NCBI GenBank assembly: GCA_005883355.1 | Contig: VAXG01000006.1 | Location: 1 to 35,046, forward strand | Reading direction: 5' to 3' | Source: Actinomycetota bacterium | GTDB lineage: Bacteria > Actinomycetota > Thermoleophilia > Gaiellales > Gaiellaceae | DNA length: 35,046 nt | In this document: in pieces, positions 33,458 through 35,046 of the stretch | How the letters are laid out: each line of letters opens with the position of its first letter | How positions within the stretch are numbered: the first letter of the stretch is position 1 | Notes under the pieces: model-generated | What the model saw: only the letters and a program-made list of their open reading frames with translations | Told to the model about the DNA's origin: nothing | Database searches by the model: none | Position numbers and translations under genes: made by a program

Positions 33458-33484
33458 TAGGTAGGAACCCCAACGAGGGAGTAG

Positions 33485-33880
33485 ATGATGACGAAAGTCC
33501 AAAAGACCGAGGAGCAGTGGCGCGCGGAGCTGGATCCGGAGCGGTACCACGTCTTGCGCGAGAAGGGCACCGAGGCGCCGTTCTCCGGGGAATACGACCA
33601 TACCTTCGAGCCCGGTACGTATCGCTGCGCGGGCTGCGGCGCCGAGCTCTTCAGTTCCGAGACGAAGTACGACTCGGGCTGCGGCTGGCCGGCGTTCTAC
33701 GCACCGGCCGGCCAGGAGGCAGTCGACGAGGAGACCGATAGGACCTACGGGATGGTGCGTACCGAGGTGATGTGCTCGAATTGCGGCGGACACCTCGGCC
33801 ACGTGTTCCCCGACGGGCCCGCACCGACCGGAATGCGTTACTGCATCAATTCAGCAGCACTCAACTTGGAGGAGGAATAG
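33485..33880 (+). CDS. msrB: Peptide methionine (R)-S-oxide reductase MsrB
   Basis: 131 residues from ATG 33485; ATG 33488 is better spaced from GAGGGAG (33475-33481). Zinc ligands are C48/C51 and C97/C100. The catalytic cysteine is C120 in RYCINSAAL and the likely resolving cysteine is C66 in [25 protein letters not shown] is the family opening. It reduces the R form of methionine sulfoxide. msrA follows directly, its GTG overlapping the msrB TAG by one base. Confidence 0.96.
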   Translation: MMTKVQKTEEQWRAELDPERYHVLREKGTEAPFSGEYDHTFEPGTYRCAGCGAELFSSETKYDSGCGWPAFYAPAGQEAVDEETDRTYGMVRTEVMCSNCGGHLGHVFPDGPAPTGMRYCINSAALNLEEE

Positions 33881-34374
33881 TGGAGAAGAAGGCAACGTTC
33901 GGCGCCGGTTGCTTCTGGGGCGTCGAGGCTGCATTTCGCCAGCTCGAGGGCGTGACGCGAACGCGCGTCGGCTACTCGGGCGGCACGACCGAGAATCCGA
34001 CGTACGAGGACGTCTGCTCGCACACGACGGGACACGCCGAGGTTGTCGAGGTCACGTACGACCCCGACCGTATCTCGTACGAGCAGCTGCTCGACGTCTT
34101 CTGGGCAAAGCACGATCCGACGCAGCTGAATCGACAGGGCTGGGACATCGGCGACAACTATCGCTCGGCGATCTTCTTCCACGACGAGGAGCAGCACGAG
34201 GCTGCTTTGAAGTCGAAGGCCGGAGAGCAGCGGAACTGGGGCGCGCCGATCGTGACGCAGGTCGAGCCCGCGCAGACGTTCTACGAGGCAGAGGACTACC
34301 ACCAGCAGTACCTCGAGAAGCGCGGTCGTTCGAGCTGCACGCCTGCCTTGCAGCGCGCAACAGCCGCAAGCTGA
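33880..34374 (+). CDS. msrA: Peptide methionine (S)-S-oxide reductase MsrA
   Basis: 164 residues from GTG 33880, with GGAGGAGG just upstream. The active site is GAGCFWG with nucleophile C11, followed by [37 protein letters not shown] and the YHQQYLEK block near the end. A late cysteine (SSCTP) may resolve the sulfenic acid. It reduces the S form of methionine sulfoxide, complementing MsrB. The pair ends at a strong terminator hairpin. Confidence 0.96.
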   Translation: MEKKATFGAGCFWGVEAAFRQLEGVTRTRVGYSGGTTENPTYEDVCSHTTGHAEVVEVTYDPDRISYEQLLDVFWAKHDPTQLNRQGWDIGDNYRSAIFFHDEEQHEAALKSKAGEQRNWGAPIVTQVEPAQTFYEAEDYHQQYLEKRGRSSCTPALQRATAAS

Positions 34375-34398
34375 CGGCTTAACTCGTAAACACAAGTC

Positions 34399-34425
34399 GC
34401 AGGCCGCGGCGATGTCGCGGCCTGC
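34399..34425. terminator. Bidirectional terminator hairpin after msrA
   Basis: A perfect 10-bp stem, GCAGGCCGCG (34399-34408) with CGCGGCCTGC (34416-34425), has a 7-nt loop. It lies 25 bases after the msrA stop and 40 before the stop of the converging ATL gene. A pyrimidine-rich stretch with only short T runs follows. Confidence 0.65.
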
Positions 34426-34464
34426 GGCCGCATTCTGCTTTCCCCGAGGCGATGCCGAGCGGCG

Positions 34465-34797
34465 CTACAACTCCGTCGGCAGTCGCGCGTCATCGAGGTC
34501 GACGCGGTCGCCGCGCATCGGTACGCCCTCTTTAAGGAGGAGCTCGCGCTGCTTCCTACCCATCGCGAGGCTCCCGTCGGCCCGGACCACCCGATGCCAT
34601 GGGAGACCATCGTGGGTCGTCGCGAGAACACGGCCGACGAGGCGAGGCGCGCCGGGATCGACATCGCCGTAGGTGCGCACGAACCCCGCGGGGATCTCGC
34701 GCACCCGCCGGATGATGCGAGCGGTACGCGGCTCGAGGCTGTCCGGCTCTCGCTGCGCCCGGCCGCGCAAACGACTGCGGCGGCTCCGAGCGCTCAT
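34465..34797 (-). CDS. Alkyltransferase-like (ATL) protein, MGMT-fold DNA-binding
   Basis: 110 residues from ATG 34797; the first ~20 are Arg-rich and a later start is possible. The MGMT DNA-binding domain is present: RTARIIRRVREIPAGFVRTYGDVDPGAPRLVGRVLA, then LPWHRVVRADGSLA. The alkyl acceptor Cys of PCHR is Trp here (W67), the mark of ATL proteins. These bind O6-alkylguanine without repairing it and flag it for nucleotide excision repair. Together with the ogt gene in this window, the organism has both a repairing and a flagging protein for the same lesion. Confidence 0.85.
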   Translation of the reverse strand: MSARSRRSRLRGRAQREPDSLEPRTARIIRRVREIPAGFVRTYGDVDPGAPRLVGRVLATTHDGLPWHRVVRADGSLAMGRKQRELLLKEGVPMRGDRVDLDDARLPTEL

Positions 34798-35046
34798 CGG
34801 CGAGACCTACCGTTCACGCCGGCAAAGCTACATCGCCAGGTGAGGAGGCGTCGCAGGCGTAGCTGAACTGATATGGAGCGCCGTTTGTCAAGCGGGTAGC
34901 GTGCGTCGCCCAGTCGCTGATTGGGAGGGGGTGGCTGCTCGAGCGGGCGCCGGGCGCGACGACGACGTCGTTGCGGTCAGTCTGACGATGCGGGGATTGG
35001 TTACCCCATTGCCCTGCTTTGCGTCGCCGGCGGTGCGCCGTCTAGG
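34798..35046. other. Unassigned right end of the window
   Basis: I see no recognisable gene, RNA or repeat. One frame is open from GTG 34931 (after GGGAGGGG) to the edge, about 38 codons, but the product matches nothing known and could be chance in GC-rich DNA. A partial gene entering from the right cannot be excluded. Confidence 0.3.

Noticed and set aside
34861-34900. TTGACA on the minus strand near 34890 as a promoter
   Set aside because: No -10 hexamer at 16-18 bases and no gene start downstream that it would serve convincingly.
1-35046. tRNA genes, rRNA, CRISPR arrays, insertion sequences with a transposase, prophage genes
   Set aside because: Gaps were scanned by eye for T-arm signatures, regular repeats and transposase motifs; none was found. 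The only mobile-element-like signal is the rsmH-ftsL inverted repeat.

Overview
This window is a high-GC bacterial chromosome segment. Starts are often GTG or TTG, genes overlap by a few bases, and many long antisense open frames appear only because of the codon bias. A dcw cluster without ftsA, the DNPR motif in MurE (meso-diaminopimelate type), a mraZ-led cluster and a fused SecDF fit Actinomycetota. Class Thermoleophilia is my best guess from gene content, but this is inference and no phylogeny was run.

Layout. 1-3379: end of yajC, fused secDF and a small phasin-like protein (protein export). 3406-8869: MprF-like aminoacyl-phosphatidylglycerol synthase domain protein, a frameshifted PQQ-type sugar dehydrogenase (minus strand), a UbiB/ABC1 kinase, an OmpR-type regulator with a degenerate receiver, and a small cupin. 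8866-11130 (minus strand): DRG-like TGS GTPase, a 334-bp gene-free stretch dense in inverted repeats, and an ECF sigma factor overlapping an O6-alkylguanine transferase gene. 11171-11998: PfkB-type sugar kinase.

12039-27569 is the division and cell wall cluster: MraZ operator, mraZ, rsmH, [structured 166-bp spacer], ftsL-like, ftsI, [antisense DUF4260], murE, murF, mraY, [methyltransferase-like ORF], murD, ftsW, murG, murC, murB, ftsQ, ftsZ. Together these genes make lipid II (MurC-F, MraY, MurG, MurB), polymerise and cross-link it at the septum (FtsW, FtsI) and build the divisome (FtsL, FtsQ, FtsZ). Most genes overlap by 4 bp and are probably translationally coupled. ftsZ also has its own good sigma-A type promoter.

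27740-32032: complete glycine cleavage set gcvT-gcvH-gcvPA-gcvPB (only the dihydrolipoamide dehydrogenase is absent here). 32029-34797: putative zincin, LspA-like protein lacking a catalytic Asp, small membrane protein, msrB-msrA methionine sulfoxide repair pair behind a leader with alternative hairpins, and an alkyltransferase-like (ATL) protein. The last 250 bases hold nothing I can assign.

The most interesting item is the rsmH-ftsL spacer. Near-perfect 22-nt inverted ends close a 166-nt multi-hairpin element that contains both the rsmH stop codon and the ftsL ribosome binding site.
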